64,000 nucleotides of DNA from Varroa destructor (taxonomy: Eukaryota; Arthropoda; Arachnida; Mesostigmata; Varroidae). Shown here one piece after another: positions 23,229-36,230 of this stretch. Positions within the stretch are counted from its first letter, which is position 1; the number at the start of each line of letters is the position of its first letter. The notes under the pieces were generated by a model. That model saw only the letters and a list, made by a program, of their open reading frames with translations. It had not been told where the DNA came from and did no database searches. The DNA lies in NCBI RefSeq assembly GCF_002443255.2, contig NW_019211456.1:36897042-36961041 (forward strand). Reading direction: 5' to 3'. A program made the position numbers and the translations under genes.

Positions 23229-24446
23229 GCTATAAAAAAGACAAAAAAAAATTAGCTAGAGTTTACGAAATTATTTTTCATCGAATTTTGTGTCGGAATG
23301 ATCAGCAAGTAAATCTCATAAGGTCTGTCCATGAATGCTGAAGACCCTGTGGGTAGGGAAACAGACAACAAATACGCTATAAATACTGGTATAGTATTAC
23401 TATGATTACTCTGATGCTGCCTATTGTATGACGGATGTCAATGGCACACTTCTGATTACTCTGGTAGAATTGACACGGCTATATGGAATTTGAATAGCAT
23501 TACAAAGATGCTGACCATGAAAAAAATAAGTGCAATATAGGTCGAAGTCGTAATGGTAACAGGATGACGGTGAACGTAATGTTACAGGTTTGTGACCAAT
23601 CGAGAGGCTGAATGCGAATAGTTGGATCTTAGGGTAGAAAACGAAAAAGAGAAGATTTTTACTATTTGTGTTTGAGACACGACACATTACACAGCCATAC
23701 GTGACGTATTAACAGATACGATAACTAACTGAAGTTTGCTAACTTCATCGCGCGATGATGAAAGACTCTAGGAAAAAGTCGTAAAATGAGTAAGATCACG
23801 GCTGACTAATGGTGGTAATAACGTGAAGAGTACCTCCGTTGGTAAATGTGAAGGAGGTGATGATAAGGATTATAATGAAGAAATCTATACGTAGAAATTC
23901 AAAGTGGTTGCCGGACGCCGTACATGTCGCGAACAAGTTTAACAGTGACATCGATAATAATAATAATAATAATATTAAGTTACTAATAATAGTTACTATT
24001 ATTATATTAATGCGTCGAGATAGCAACTTGGCGTTATTCTCGTTGGCAGTGACTAAATCAAATAGAACCAAAAAACGACACAATAGTAGACCACAATGAT
24101 GACGCACCTACGCAACAATAGATAATAACTAGCAAGGAAACAGACGATTTCAGAACATTACAAGGAATGAAAGAATCAGCTGAAACGCTACCAAAAGCAG
24201 CAATATGAATGCGTTCATTCGTGGAGACACGGAAAGACATATTTTTTAGTGTACAGACATGCTCACAAACCTAAAGTTTCAACGTTGACATGGACAATAC
24301 GTGTAGTATTCATTATGATAAAAACGAGTTTGGGGAGTATGAAAAGCTAACCTTTGCTGCGGCACACGACCAGGCCCTGCGTCGCCCTAACCTAGATCTC
24401 AGCCTAGACAGGCAGTCAGCGAAACACAAGAAAGACAGATAGCAAG

Positions 24447-24475
24447 TAAACAAACAAACAAACAAACAAACAAAT
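24447..24475 (+). repeat. AAAC tetranucleotide repeat
   Basis: About seven units of AAAC in non-coding DNA. Confidence 0.85.
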
Positions 24476-25695
24476 ACAAACCGTTTTTGTGTGCTAATAA
24501 TGATAATAATAACAACAATAAGTCTCTCAATACCAATCCGACACTGCTGTACTTATCATTGAGCGTTATTCTTCGATAAACACGGCTCTGGAGTAATTTC
24601 GAGCGCTAGACCACGACAAGTGTGGGGGGTCATTGCGAAGCGATTACGATCCCGACGAGTGTAAGAAGCAGTCGTATCATGATCGGTCGTAAGAACAAGC
24701 AAAAGATACATAGTGTAAGTCTGAGTTTATCAAAAAAAATTGGGCGGCTCAGGTGCCACTTCAATAGAATAATATTAAACTCGACCGCGTATGTTGGGCC
24801 AGGTTCCTCCGCCCCCCGACGTTCAAGGGGGCGCTCATCTTTGTGATCTTCGGGGCGTTGTTCAACTCTCGAACAGTTTCAACAGAAAAACGAATTCAAG
24901 TGAGACAGCCCAGTTTCGGCTGACGTTTCCCTATTTTGTACAGTTAACCAATGGGGCTAATAACCGGGAAAAAGCCCAATTGGAATTTCTATTTTAATAA
25001 GCGTATCATTATCGTATTTGGCTACCAGTGTATACGCGGGTCAGTGAACATACTTTCTCTTTTCGGTTGGTGTTGAAACAAAACTAGTTTGTCGTTTCCA
25101 CGCTATGTCTTACGGATAACATAATAGATTGGTTATTATTCTGTGACAATTGTGTACAGGCTGTGATTGCTGAGGGTTCATGCCGTACAATGCACATGGC
25201 CATAGCTTGGCTGGTCACACAAACCATCGTGTGGCTTACATGATTGCCTCAATGGAGAACGTGTAAGCAAGTAAGACGTTTATATACCGCACCTGCAATA
25301 CGTGTCCGAACCGAAGTGTAACAGATCGATCCATCTATTACATACGATTCTCCAACGATAGTGGTCTTTTTCTACTTCGACGACCACTACGGCTACAATG
25401 ATTAAGTAGCGTGTTCTACAGTCGGGCTCATAATTCGAACGATTTGTTGCTAGTACGATAACAATAATAAACGTGCGATGCGATCGACGCTGGTGACCAG
25501 TTGTCGTTGTTGCTGTTGTCATCGTCGAACAATAATAACAATTCGTAGCTGCAGCGGCGATAGGAACAAGATGACTTGTCGCCGCAGAGCAGCTTTTACG
25601 TCGAGCTTTCCACTTACTCCTTTCTCCCATGTGACGGTGTCGTACGTGGATCGTGGCGCGTTTACCACCAGCCGACCGAACGATCGATCGTTTCT

Positions 25696-25722
25696 GCCGC
25701 CGCCGCCGCCGCCGCCGTCGCC
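25696..25722 (+). repeat. CCG trinucleotide repeat
   Basis: About eight CCG units at the left side of the GC-rich island. Confidence 0.85.
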
Positions 25723-26691
25723 ACTGCTACGAAGCGGCGTCTTCGTCGTTGTCTGCCTATCTGTGCATGTGAATGTCTGCCGAAGCAACGAACGCAAGTT
25801 GTTCGTTTACCTGCCTTTTAGCTGCTGGTGGCCGTGCTGCTGGTACGGACGATGATCATCGTTGCTGCAGGGAGAAGTGGCCTAACCGTCGTGGCAGCGG
25901 TGCTGCTAGAATTGCTGCCACTGCTAATGGCAGTGGTGTCGGTGGTTCGTCTGCGTCGGAACAGCAGTGACGCGCTTCGCGCGTTGCATGCCACATCGAG
26001 CAGACATCAGCCACCATCAGGCGGCAAGCTTAACAACAACGACGACGCTGGCAGGCGAACGTGGTCGAAACAGTACGTGATCTACCGAAGGTTCGAAAGC
26101 AGTAGCAGCGACGGTTGTGCCGGCGTTGACGCTAACAACGACGAACGCGAGCGCTGACTAGGAGCTGTTGTTGATTCATGGTGGTGATGTCGGTCTAGGT
26201 ATGCTAGCTGGTACGGCGTTGTTGCTGCTGTTACTCGAGACGAAAACGAAGCCTGCCAAGTTTGTGGCTGCAGCAGCGTCAACGTTCGCTACCAAGGGTG
26301 ATGGTGGTGATACTGCTGCTGATTCGATGAAGTAAAGGAAAGATGTACAGCACCCTGTTCGTTTTCGCCGTTCTCGTAGCGAAGCTGCCAGCGGACACTA
26401 CAACAGCAACGGCAGCAGCGACAACAGCAACACCCTCCGTCACCGCCAACAACAACAGCAGCGACAGCGACAACAGCAGAGACGCTATTGCGTTATGAAT
26501 TGCGCCGTTAGAGGCAGTAAGAAGGACAGTAGCAGGCCGGCCAAGCCAATTTAAGCCGATCCAGTGGCCCTTGGGCCGACGTAAAAAGCACCAAACGCCA
26601 ATTGTCATGGTGATGCTAGTACTCGTCGTAGTGATAGAAAACATATAGTGCACGGGAATAAATAGACAACACGGTTTATGTCACGGATGAA

Positions 26692-26797
26692 GCTGCTGCT
26701 GCTGCCACCGCCGCCGCCGCCGCCGTCGCCGCCGCTGCTGCTGCCGCCGCCGCCGCTAGTTTCGTCAACGGCGGCAGCAGCAGCAGCAGCAGCAGCA
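26692..26797 (+). repeat. Composite CTG/CCG - CAG repeat forming a perfect 15-bp inverted repeat
   Basis: CTG and CCG units occupy 26,692-26,758 and CAG units 26,770-26,797. GCTGCTGCTGCCGCC at 26,734-26,748 is the exact complement of GGCGGCAGCAGCAGC at 26,770-26,784, with a 21-base spacer, so the region can fold as a GC-rich cruciform or RNA hairpin. Confidence 0.85.
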
Positions 26798-27165
26798 TCA
26801 GTGGGCAACCGGCAACAAAGATGCCCCGATCATTGTTCGAGATATTATCATCAGGGTGTCTACCGTGTTGCTACTGCGGTACAACCTGAGGGTTGACGCT
26901 TTATCTGTACCGTATTGCACATTGCGGTGTTATTTTCATTACAGCGGTTATTGCTAATGTGATGCTTTCTATTAGATTCGAGTTGAACGACGCACCTCGA
27001 TAGTACTCAGTCTAGGTGCTTGTAACATAAATACCTAACAATAATGATAATAACATTGTATCGTACACTACTACGCAAAACAAGGCAACCCCAGCAGATA
27101 ACTAAAGAAAAGAACACGAAAACACGTACAAACACAGTGTCATCCAAACAGACAAATCCCTTCGC

Positions 27166-27288
27166 ATATATATATATATATATATGGAGAGAGGGAAAAA
27201 CAATGGACACATAGCATGGAGACGCCTATGGCGCTATAAAGGATACGACCGAAATAATAACTGCTATATATATATATATATATATATA
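27166..27288 (+). repeat. Two TA dinucleotide arrays
   Basis: TA runs at 27,166-27,185 and 27,265-27,288, about 80 bases apart, in AT-rich DNA. A third and longer TA run (33 bases) is at 27,976-28,008. Confidence 0.85.
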
Positions 27289-27973
27289 AGTATATAAATA
27301 CACTGTAAATATGATCTGTCCTTTACTGTAATGTCGAATTACAAAAGCAGTATATTTAGAAAAAAAAGATATAAAGAAACTTTCCCATACAACACATTCC
27401 GGAGCAAGGCAACCCTGATGGAAGGTTGTCTACTTGAAAAGTTAATTGCTTTTATTAAACTAAGCCATTAGCAGCAGCAGCAGCAACAACAACAACAGTA
27501 ACAGGAACCCATCTCAACAGAATAATAACTTGTCGATACGAACGGAAGCGATTGGGGATCGGAGTAGTAAAAACTGAGAACGGGCAACGGTGGCATGTGT
27601 TATGTTAATTAATTTATTATTTCAATTCGTAAATATGTCACCGACTCCTGATCAGGTATATCCACTGAAGGTGATGTACGTATCAGGACGCTGCCTCTGA
27701 TGGCTTCGACGTCTTTTGGCCAAGCTCACTGCTGATTACATCTGTATTACCCGTTGAAATTGTGCTTTTCACGTTTATTCATTCATTTCCGTGATCAAGG
27801 AATCTGATAAAGTTATATTCCTAAGTGTTTCCATAAGTAAAGTTATTGATCAGGCAAAACGTTACCTATGATTCTGTTCTAGCGCACTTCCACTTAGCTT
27901 TTAACTGATCTGTTGACTACTAAATAGGATATGTAAACTGCTACGGTACATGTTTCGTGCAGGGAGCACTGCC

Positions 27974-27975
<2 letters not shown>

Positions 27976-28008
<33 letters not shown>
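27976..28008 (+). repeat. TA dinucleotide array, 33 bases
   Basis: An uninterrupted alternating AT run; such runs extrude cruciforms easily and are length-variable. Confidence 0.9.
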
Positions 28009-28011
<3 letters not shown>

Positions 28012-28623
28012 AAGAAGAGCTTCAAGCGTCGGCCGCCAGTAAAGGTGCGTATCGCCGTGTTTTCGTAAGACGAGTCGAAGAGTTAGTTGATGGTCGCGTT
28101 CAAATCTTCCTGTCCTCACACCATGCTACCTTTGATATTATTATTAATGACGATTACTACATCTATAGGCCGTTATTAAAGAATTGTGTGTGATCACGAC
28201 GAAAAATAGGTGAACACAATAGAAACTCTATAATGTCTGCAAATGACGACGTTATGGAAACACAAAGGAACCGTGCAACAAAGAGCTACGGAAAGAGACC
28301 GAACGAGAAAGACTGAAATACATACTGACGAAGACAAACAAAATAGAAACATGGAATACCCAAGTCGAGGAATAACAATAAGGGGTGGGCCTGAGGTTGG
28401 GGTACGATATGAGTACTTGTGGGGAAACGACAACGGATACCCGCTAACGTAGGTAGAGCGACGACCCATGTAAATAGAAGAAAAGTAGCAAGAACGACAA
28501 AGGCGGGGGAAGAGCACCAAACTGCGATTGGATAAAGGCAAACAGTTGTCAATGCGAACAGAACGACGATGATGATGATGATGACGACGATAACGATTAT
28601 AATGATGCTAATAATAAAACTAT

Positions 28624-28643
28624 TAATAATAATAATAATAATA

Positions 28644-28674
<31 letters not shown>
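28624..28674 (+). repeat. AAT/ATT array containing a 42-bp perfect palindrome
   Basis: TAA units turn into TTA units at the centre between 28,644 and 28,645, so 28,624-28,665 is its own reverse complement. The ATT side continues to about 28,674. Confidence 0.9.
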
Positions 28675-28678
<4 letters not shown>

Positions 28679-28771
28679 AAGATGACACTAGATGAAAAAC
28701 GTGATGAAATGAGCTTGAGATATAAAATATAAAAGGTGGAGATTGAAGAAGATGGTGATTGATGATTAAAC

Positions 28772-28796
28772 TGATGATGATGATGATGATGATGAT
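28772..28796 (+). repeat. GAT trinucleotide repeat
   Basis: About eight GAT units, 100 bases right of the AAT/ATT palindrome; related GAT units also lie just left of it near 28,567. Confidence 0.85.
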
Positions 28797-30442
28797 AAAA
28801 GAAAGACACTGAGAAAAAACACAAAAACGTAAACAACTGCAGCAACGTTTGTTCAGGTGCAAAATAATTCAAAAACCAAATAAACTTCTGGCCCATGTGG
28901 GCTCCATGTACAGCCATGTATTTTTATTCCCGCAACCAGTCACCGTACGTGCATGCATAATGAGCTACATAGCGTAACTGTTAGAATAGGTTCGATCTTT
29001 CAATTCGTTCGCTGATTCTAGACTTTCTGAGCCTGATGGCCTTTGTCAGAAAGAAGCTAGATTATGGATTCTTAACAAGATGCCTGTTATCAGAATAGCG
29101 GAGATAGTTTACACAGTCAAGAGCTTACCCCTAATATCTGTTCGATTTGTCGCAATGAGCGGGCAGATTCACCCATCTTAGGTAAAACTAGACTTAAGGT
29201 AGCGCATGTAACAACCCTCAGCAACGGAAGGATTCTTGAATTCAGACCCTCATCGTCGTCTACTTCAAGTGACTTCGTTCCATCCCGTCGCATTCCACCA
29301 CTACACAATCATAACACAACGTACGTACAGCTTGTTCTATCTAGTTAAATCGAGGAATATCTCACATATACACACAGAAACACGCACGCACACATACTAT
29401 CAAAGGTGTATCATTGAAGCTGTCGTCAGTTGTTAGAAGAACTACGATCGACGCTTCTTCTCCTTAGCAGTTGCTTCGTCCTACATTACGACGATGAATC
29501 GAATGACTGAAGACCCGAAGAGCCTCGGCGGTGAGTGAGGTGGTTCTACTTCAATGACTGTGACAACGGCGATGACAACGACGACGAAGCCAGCCATGAA
29601 GACTACGACAGTCTTCTACTACCGTTCTTTGCGTGAGTGCGTACTTTGCCACGCTGTACCGCTATCGTGTCCCCGCACTGTTGCCGCCGCCACCGCCGCC
29701 GACGACGACGACGCTGTGGTTCTTATAGTAGCAGATGCCTGTTCGGTCGTATATGCGTGCCTGTCTCTATCTGTCTGTCTATTTGTTTGTCCATTGGTCC
29801 ATCTGACGCGCAAGGCCTGTTGCCGCCGCCCGTGGCATGCCTGCGTGGTAGTTGATTGTGCGGGACGGCACCGTCGGGATCGGCAGGCAGGCTGGCCGAT
29901 GTGACGGAGTTTGGATGGCTTTTCGACAACGACTTTGATTTCAGTCGTCGTTCGGTTACTGCTATCTTCTTCAGAACAACATCAGTATCCATATAATCAA
30001 ACAGCAACCAGCTTCTACAATAGCAAGCGACTTATGTACCCATACAGTTGGCTGTACTGGCATTAATATTGGCAGTAGTAGTGGAAGTAAAAGTAGTGTT
30101 TTAGTTTCACGTTGGCGAGACACCCCCCACCGCATCATTGCTAGTAATATTGCCGTAATACTGCTAATGGTGGTTGTGGCGCATCGCTGTTTGAGAACCG
30201 TATTTGCGTCTTCGTTGACGGTGTGGTCATGACGTTCGACGTTGCCTTGAGTTAACAATAACAACAACAAGAGTCAGAACAGCGTATGTACGGCGACTGT
30301 TGCTGTTAGTGACGGTGGTGTCGTTGACGTTACTGTTCCTTGAGCTCCGAATGATTCTTGTTGCAGGTCGTTTCGATCGGTCTTTATTCTTCTGTTATTT
30401 GGTAAATTTTGCAGCAGGGCCGACGTAGCGAAAAAAGGGCTG

Positions 30443-30462
30443 CGCCCGCGGGTGCGCGGGCG
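30443..30462 (+). repeat. GC-only perfect hairpin
   Basis: CGCCCGCG (30,443-30,450) and CGCGGGCG (30,455-30,462) are exact complements around a 4-base GGTG loop. It is a very stable stem in a GC-rich patch. Confidence 0.8.
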
Positions 30463-32812
30463 GTTTTGCAAAGCTACTAGTCTATAGTGACCTAGTGACG
30501 CTGTACCGTATAGTATACAGTTCATCTACTGACAGTGTGTAACGCCTGTAACCAGTGTTATTATCATTATTACTATTGCTTGTAATTTTACGTTGTAGAA
30601 CACCGTGTGCACTATTGCTGGGTTCCAACATGGGGCACTCCATTAATGAAACGCTCCCGCTGCTCCACAGCACCTCATCGTATAGCACCTTCGGTTCATA
30701 TTAAATTAGCGCTAAAAAAAAATCAATTACAGACGTTTCCAGAAACGCCTCCGCTAACGCGACGTTCATAAGTGCAATGTGACAGCACTTTCCTGTATAA
30801 AGTATTCGGTTGTTTTCCATTAAGTAGAAACAGTAGTAATTAGGCCGAGAAAGTCCTACGCGCAGGTATTAACGGAGGCACATCCTATGGACCTATCTGT
30901 AATATCATTCAATATGAGGTACCAAACGGTTTAACACATAATGGTTGGCGGCTAGCGCCCGAACTGTGTTGGATAGCGTTGTGTCCTTGAATGAGTGCAA
31001 CAAGCATGTCCTCTACCGATAGTATAAATCTGTATACATAGACATCTGTATGTATGGAATGCATACATAAAAAAACGACATATCTTTTGAATAAGCAGAC
31101 GGAAGAAATGTTTCCAGCTTTGCCTAAAACGCTGCTCATAGCAAACAACCATGGGGTGTTTTTGTATCATTATTATAATTATAGTTTGCTCACAAGGGGC
31201 TGATACGCGTCAAACGTACACAACAAGTATGTGTTACGTTACACATGTGTGCTTGACTAACAACATATTTAATGATTTAATGAAATTAACGAGAGTATCT
31301 AAAGTTTCGCAACAGTTTTAGTCTCGCCGAAGAAAAACTGATCTGCGCTGAACGGCTTTTTGATCAGAAAATAGAAAATAATCTGTTACATGAGTATGGT
31401 TCCTCTTAATAAATGTTTCGAAGAATCTCTGTATCCAGTCTTAAAGCAAGAGACCATTGATGAATGCGCTAGGAAGATCTTATTCTATTAAAGAAGAATT
31501 TTCTTTCAGATCTTAATCGCACGTGTAAATTGTCGTTTTCATATGTCACACACGGCAGATATGGAAATAAATTTTCTCTTTTTAAAAAGAACTAGAAAGT
31601 TCGTTCAGAAATGCCGGCTCATATTATATGTTCCTTGTACCACTACATTAATTTCGAGCACGTTCAAAGCCAAAGAAACGCGTTTACAAAGATGTTGGTA
31701 TCCTTCATCTGTCCATCCATCCGGACGCGGCTGCCCTCGTCATTCTATTCCGGCTGGCGCGTCCCATCTAAGGTAGCGTTTGTCTCTTGTCGTACGCATC
31801 ATGTTGTAACCACCGCCGCTGCGTGACAGATTGCTGTTGTGTTCAAGCCCGTGATGTGATTGCCCTTTCGCGACCGATGCGCTGTTGGTGGCAATATTGT
31901 AGGACGTCGCGTTCCGTCTCGATTTTCTATTCCCTCAGCTGCTGCTGTTGCTACCACCGAAAACGTCGAAGACGGCCAGAAACAATAGAGTACGGTGCAG
32001 TGGCCCTCTGGTCCCACAATCTGCCGGCCAAAGCAAAAGGCACAGAAATAGACAGCAGAAACTAGTGTTACGTGTTCGCCTGGTAGTGCCTGATCCGGCC
32101 GGGCAGCGACGTTGTAGGACGCACGAGGCCACTTGGCTACCGGCGCCACGACATCGTCCTTATAACACAACGTACAATAACTGCTGCTGCTGCTGTCTAC
32201 AGCTTCACGTTAGGACTCGTTTGCTCTAATAGGTATTGGTTCGATGTACATAGCTAAACGCCAGACGCCCTGGTAGTAAAGGCAGGAAAACCGCTTGTTG
32301 GCGGTCCGTGACTGCGCATACATTTGTCGTATGGTTGCCCAGGCGATCGGCAGCAACAACAACTGCAGGGCTGGCTCGCGGCCGCCTCTACAACGTTGAA
32401 GGTAACAAAATAGCGAGGCCGACTTAACGAAAAGTGAGTTAGGTTAACGTGCCTGCTGACTGTTGTGAGTGACTAATAGGTCGCTAGCGTGGCCCACCGT
32501 GCCTTTCAGGCGAAATCCTCCGCCGCCTTGACATCGAATATCGGTCGGTCAACAACAGCCGGTATCGAGTCGCCGTCGCTGTCGTTCATGCTAAGAACTC
32601 CAATAAAAAAAGTTATGCTTACTACGATGGGACATCGTGGCGCTAAACAACCGCTGGCGGTACCATTGCGTCTGCTACTCACCCTGTCACAATGGTAGAC
32701 AAAAATGTCGCCTGTAACCAGCGGTGATCTGTGAGGTTAGCGTTCGGACGAGGTGGGGGCGGCGACAAAAAAATGTTGTTTGTTTCCGGGCATAAACTGA
32801 TTTTGTCCCACT

Positions 32813-32824
32813 AGCGCCATCTTG
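32813..32824 (-). promoter_or_regulatory. YY1/Pho- or CTCF-like 12-mer (copy 2)
   Basis: Exact copy, on the opposite strand, of the 12-mer at 5,621. The outer bases differ (here preceded by CACTATC and followed by AGTGG on the minus strand), so this is a shared motif rather than a longer repeated unit. Confidence 0.25.
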
Positions 32825-35800
32825 ATAGGTAGTGGCCGTGCTTGTGGCGGGAAACGGTTTTTGCTGCGGAGAGGGTCGATTCCTTCTTTCAGTGTAAGGA
32901 TAAATTGGATCAGGTGAACGGCAGGATCAAGTCTTATTCGCTTATTACGTACGCATGCACATACGTGTATGTTAAGGCCTGAAGGGCTAATGTTACGAAT
33001 TAGCCTCTCAAATGATTCGTCATGATAGCGAGGTAGATTAAGTTCATCCCAGCCGCATAAAAGAAATGTTGGGAACCGTTTGCTTTAAATAATAATAATA
33101 ACTGCAGTATTCATTGGTTTTGCGTTGTGCAGCAAGAGTTTAAGTAAGCGGTAAGTTGCTAAGGCAATATACATACATATATATATATATTCACGTCAAT
33201 GTATACTCGTACTAGCCGGCGTTCGCTTTCGTAAAAATGATAACTTATGAAGTTGGCTCAGTCGTCAATTCTGCTTACGGCCTTTATAGTTTCTTATTAG
33301 TCAGTTAGTGACCAGGATCTAATGTGGGAGTCACGACTCAGTTTTCGTTAGCAGAGTAGTTGGTCTTCTAGGCACACTATCGAATAGCTATTATACATAC
33401 TCGAAGTACGTTCTATCTATGCAAATGCTTGTAACGGCTGAATAGCTCGTATAATCCTCACTAGCATTTTTTTCATTTCAACAACTCATATCTACATTTA
33501 ACTAGTTAAGTTAGTGAAAAAAAAAAAAAAGTTTCTTTTAAAGTAGAAAATTCAAGCCGTTTACATGTACATATCGCAGTCGGAATTTTTCAGCCAAACG
33601 CTATGGCAGGAGGAATATGGCCGCAAGACCCTTATCGTATGATACCCAGGTATTGCAGCACGGGCAACCTACTGCCTTAAGCTTTCCATCGAATGTTATA
33701 GGCCTGAGGGTTGCATCAAACCGTCGGACATCAGAGTCGCTCTGATCAGGTCACGTTCGATTCGGCAGCTTCGCCCCGGTCCCTTAACGCCAGCCTTCCC
33801 TGCGGGGACAATAAACGTAGTACACAATGGTATCTAGGCCCAGCTGGGTCAGATGGGGGTGGAAAAAAGCTTCAAGAATCATGTGGATGTTGATCTGACC
33901 TGATCTCTTGCAATAAAAAGCAAAAGTGAAGTTCTGATGATTCTAATAGCGTCGTGGCAAACAAGTACATTGGCGCAATTTTTGAATCTGTTCGCTGGCT
34001 CTCATTGCGTACAACTATAATTATCAAAGCAAACTTTTACGTCTGTAATGGCGCACTGCCGCCGTCATGATAACTATATGCGTCGAATACATCCACTTGC
34101 ATAGGAGGAACGCCATCGCACACCGTGGATCACTGAACGTCTTATCAATTTCGCGGATTCCGATTCGGTCTTCCTTTTATTTTCTATATACATCGTCATC
34201 ACTAGACATCAGGAAAGACAACAGTAATATAAGGATGAAGCACACAGAGACAAACGATTACGTCGCGTCAACCGAACGCGCAAATTTTCGTCCGATGCGT
34301 GACATAGGTTAATTACTCTTATTACCCTTATTCCGTCCTTTAACTCTTCGGCCTCACCATGTCAAACATTTCTAAAGCATAGAAATATATACATATATAT
34401 ATATATATATACAAATGGTCGCAGTTCGGCCGTTTAACAAATGTCTAGATATACCAAACGATTTAACTAAGCGCACTATCGCAGTTGAGCGAAATCCAGA
34501 CGTGTGCCCGGGTCCTACACGGCATCTTCTGAAATATGAAGTGGGAGGTTACATTGCCTCCGTCGATAGTAACGAAACGCTATCTCACGTCAGCGCGATA
34601 TATTTTTCCCCACAGAGTTCATTTTCTAAGTAGGTGTTCGATGTTGTTATAACGGCACGTACTTATCAGTTTGATCCTTTGAATCGGTACTCACTCATGC
34701 TCATTGCTATTAACCATCTTTCTGTTTCAGCTAGTCGGTTATAACAAGACGCACATATATGCTTTCCAGCTCGCAGTAAGGGGCTGATTTGCTTTTTCCC
34801 AAACGAACAATTGTGGTATCGGGTTGATTATCGGATGCTCCACACTGTCCAGGTGCTCATTGCTCCAACAGCGCACTGAGAGGCATGGCTTCTGTCGTCC
34901 TATTGGCGCACACGTTCAACGTGGCGGAGCCATATCAGTACCACGACGTGCGGCGGATCGATACGAATTGGAGCAGAAAGTCAGTGCAGAAGCTGATAAT
35001 GAGGATGAGCATCAAATGCTACTGCTACTATAAACAAGCTTACAATAAGCAACGCGAACAATAGAAGCAGTATCCTAGTGGCATATGCTGCTTTTTTTTG
35101 GTTTAGCTCAGATATGCCACGGTAATCACGCGTTTATATATATATATATATGACCTGAATGCACCTATAATGCAGATGTAGAAAAGGTATGGTGGTGAAA
35201 AGACCATGTAAGGTGCCATAACCGATTACGGCCGACCAGTTGCTGCCTGGACACATTAGACTCGTCTGACAACGATGTTTCAATTCTTAAAAATGTACCA
35301 CAGTAAGCATTAAGTGGAATTAGGTAAGGAAGCGATCAGACATGTTGGAGACTGAGCGACATAATCATCCGGTTCAGCCAAGCCTTAGGTAAATTTGGGA
35401 TGATGATATAGAGGATGGCCTACTGCTCAACGGGAAATCTGTTTTGTCGTACGTCTGTTTGATGCTGATACGATGGTCACAAATGCAGCTCGTTGTCGTG
35501 CGCTTCGTTCCTAGGCGTATTAACCTATAGCATAGGTTTTACTCCCTGTTATGAATGGAACGGCTGAATGAACACTGATATCGCTCCCGCAAAACATTAT
35601 CTTTTACTCTAGCCTGCTTCTAGCTATATACACCTGCCCCTAACTTTGAGCTGCTCGTCCGTCATTTTGACAAGTGCCACAATGGCAAGTGAACTCATGT
35701 TGACAGCCGGGCCATGCTGTCGTCGAACTTATGTTTCAGCTGAGCCGGTATCATCTGGTCCTGGTCTGTTTTCTATACTGGTGCGCGTACGTAGCGTTTG

Positions 35801-36211
35801 CAGTGGTAAACTCCATGTTCGCAAGGTGTCATGCGCACGAAAAACAACGAACGACGGCTGGCCCTCTGTGACGTTCGTGGTGACAAGTCAACCGCCGTGG
35901 CCAACTGTGCATGGCTCGTTTAATGGCTTAATTACTTTGTTTTCACGCGGCGAATTTGTATAGACGAGGTTGAGGGTCAGGCAGCATGCGCGCTGTAAGA
36001 TCAGAGCTCCGTGACGCGATTCCGTATCACCTTCAGCACCTCTTCAATGATACACATAGTGGCACTTTTCTATAACGTATAGACATGTGTGCATGCGTGT
36101 ATGTGTATGTGTAGTTACATATACGTTCACGCCCTCCAACGTGCACGTTCCTAGAAGGTCGCTAATATTATACGATGTTAATAGTATACTCATATACCGA
36201 TTTCCCATTGG

Positions 36212-36230
36212 CACACACACACACACACAC
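36212..36230 (+). repeat. CA dinucleotide tract
   Basis: A pure CA run of about nine units in AT-rich non-coding DNA. Confidence 0.85.

Larger units (their letters stand above)
22444..25440. other. AT-rich non-coding stretch right of the POU gene
   Basis: No supported gene. It holds the 45-bp tandem duplication, a poly-A tract, AAT repeats near 23,955-23,975 and an AAAC repeat at 24,447-24,475. The left part could still be 3' UTR of the POU gene. Confidence 0.45.
25441..26900. other. GC-rich triplet-repeat island, no supported gene
   Basis: An abrupt GC-rich patch in AT-rich DNA, dense in CAG/CTG, CCG and CAA triplets. It includes a CCG run at about 25,696-25,722 and the CTG/CCG/CAG inverted repeat at 26,692-26,797. 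Frames are open on both strands but give only homopolymer Pro, Leu, Ala or Ser, with no domain. It resembles the promoter area of the POU gene in composition, so it could be a regulatory island or a non-coding RNA exon. Confidence 0.35.
26901..31500. other. Microsatellite-rich non-coding stretch
   Basis: No supported gene. TA arrays, a 42-bp AAT/ATT palindrome (28,624-28,665), GAT repeats (28,772-28,796) and a GC-richer triplet patch at about 29.45-30.5 kb with a perfect GC hairpin at 30,443-30,462. Confidence 0.45.
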
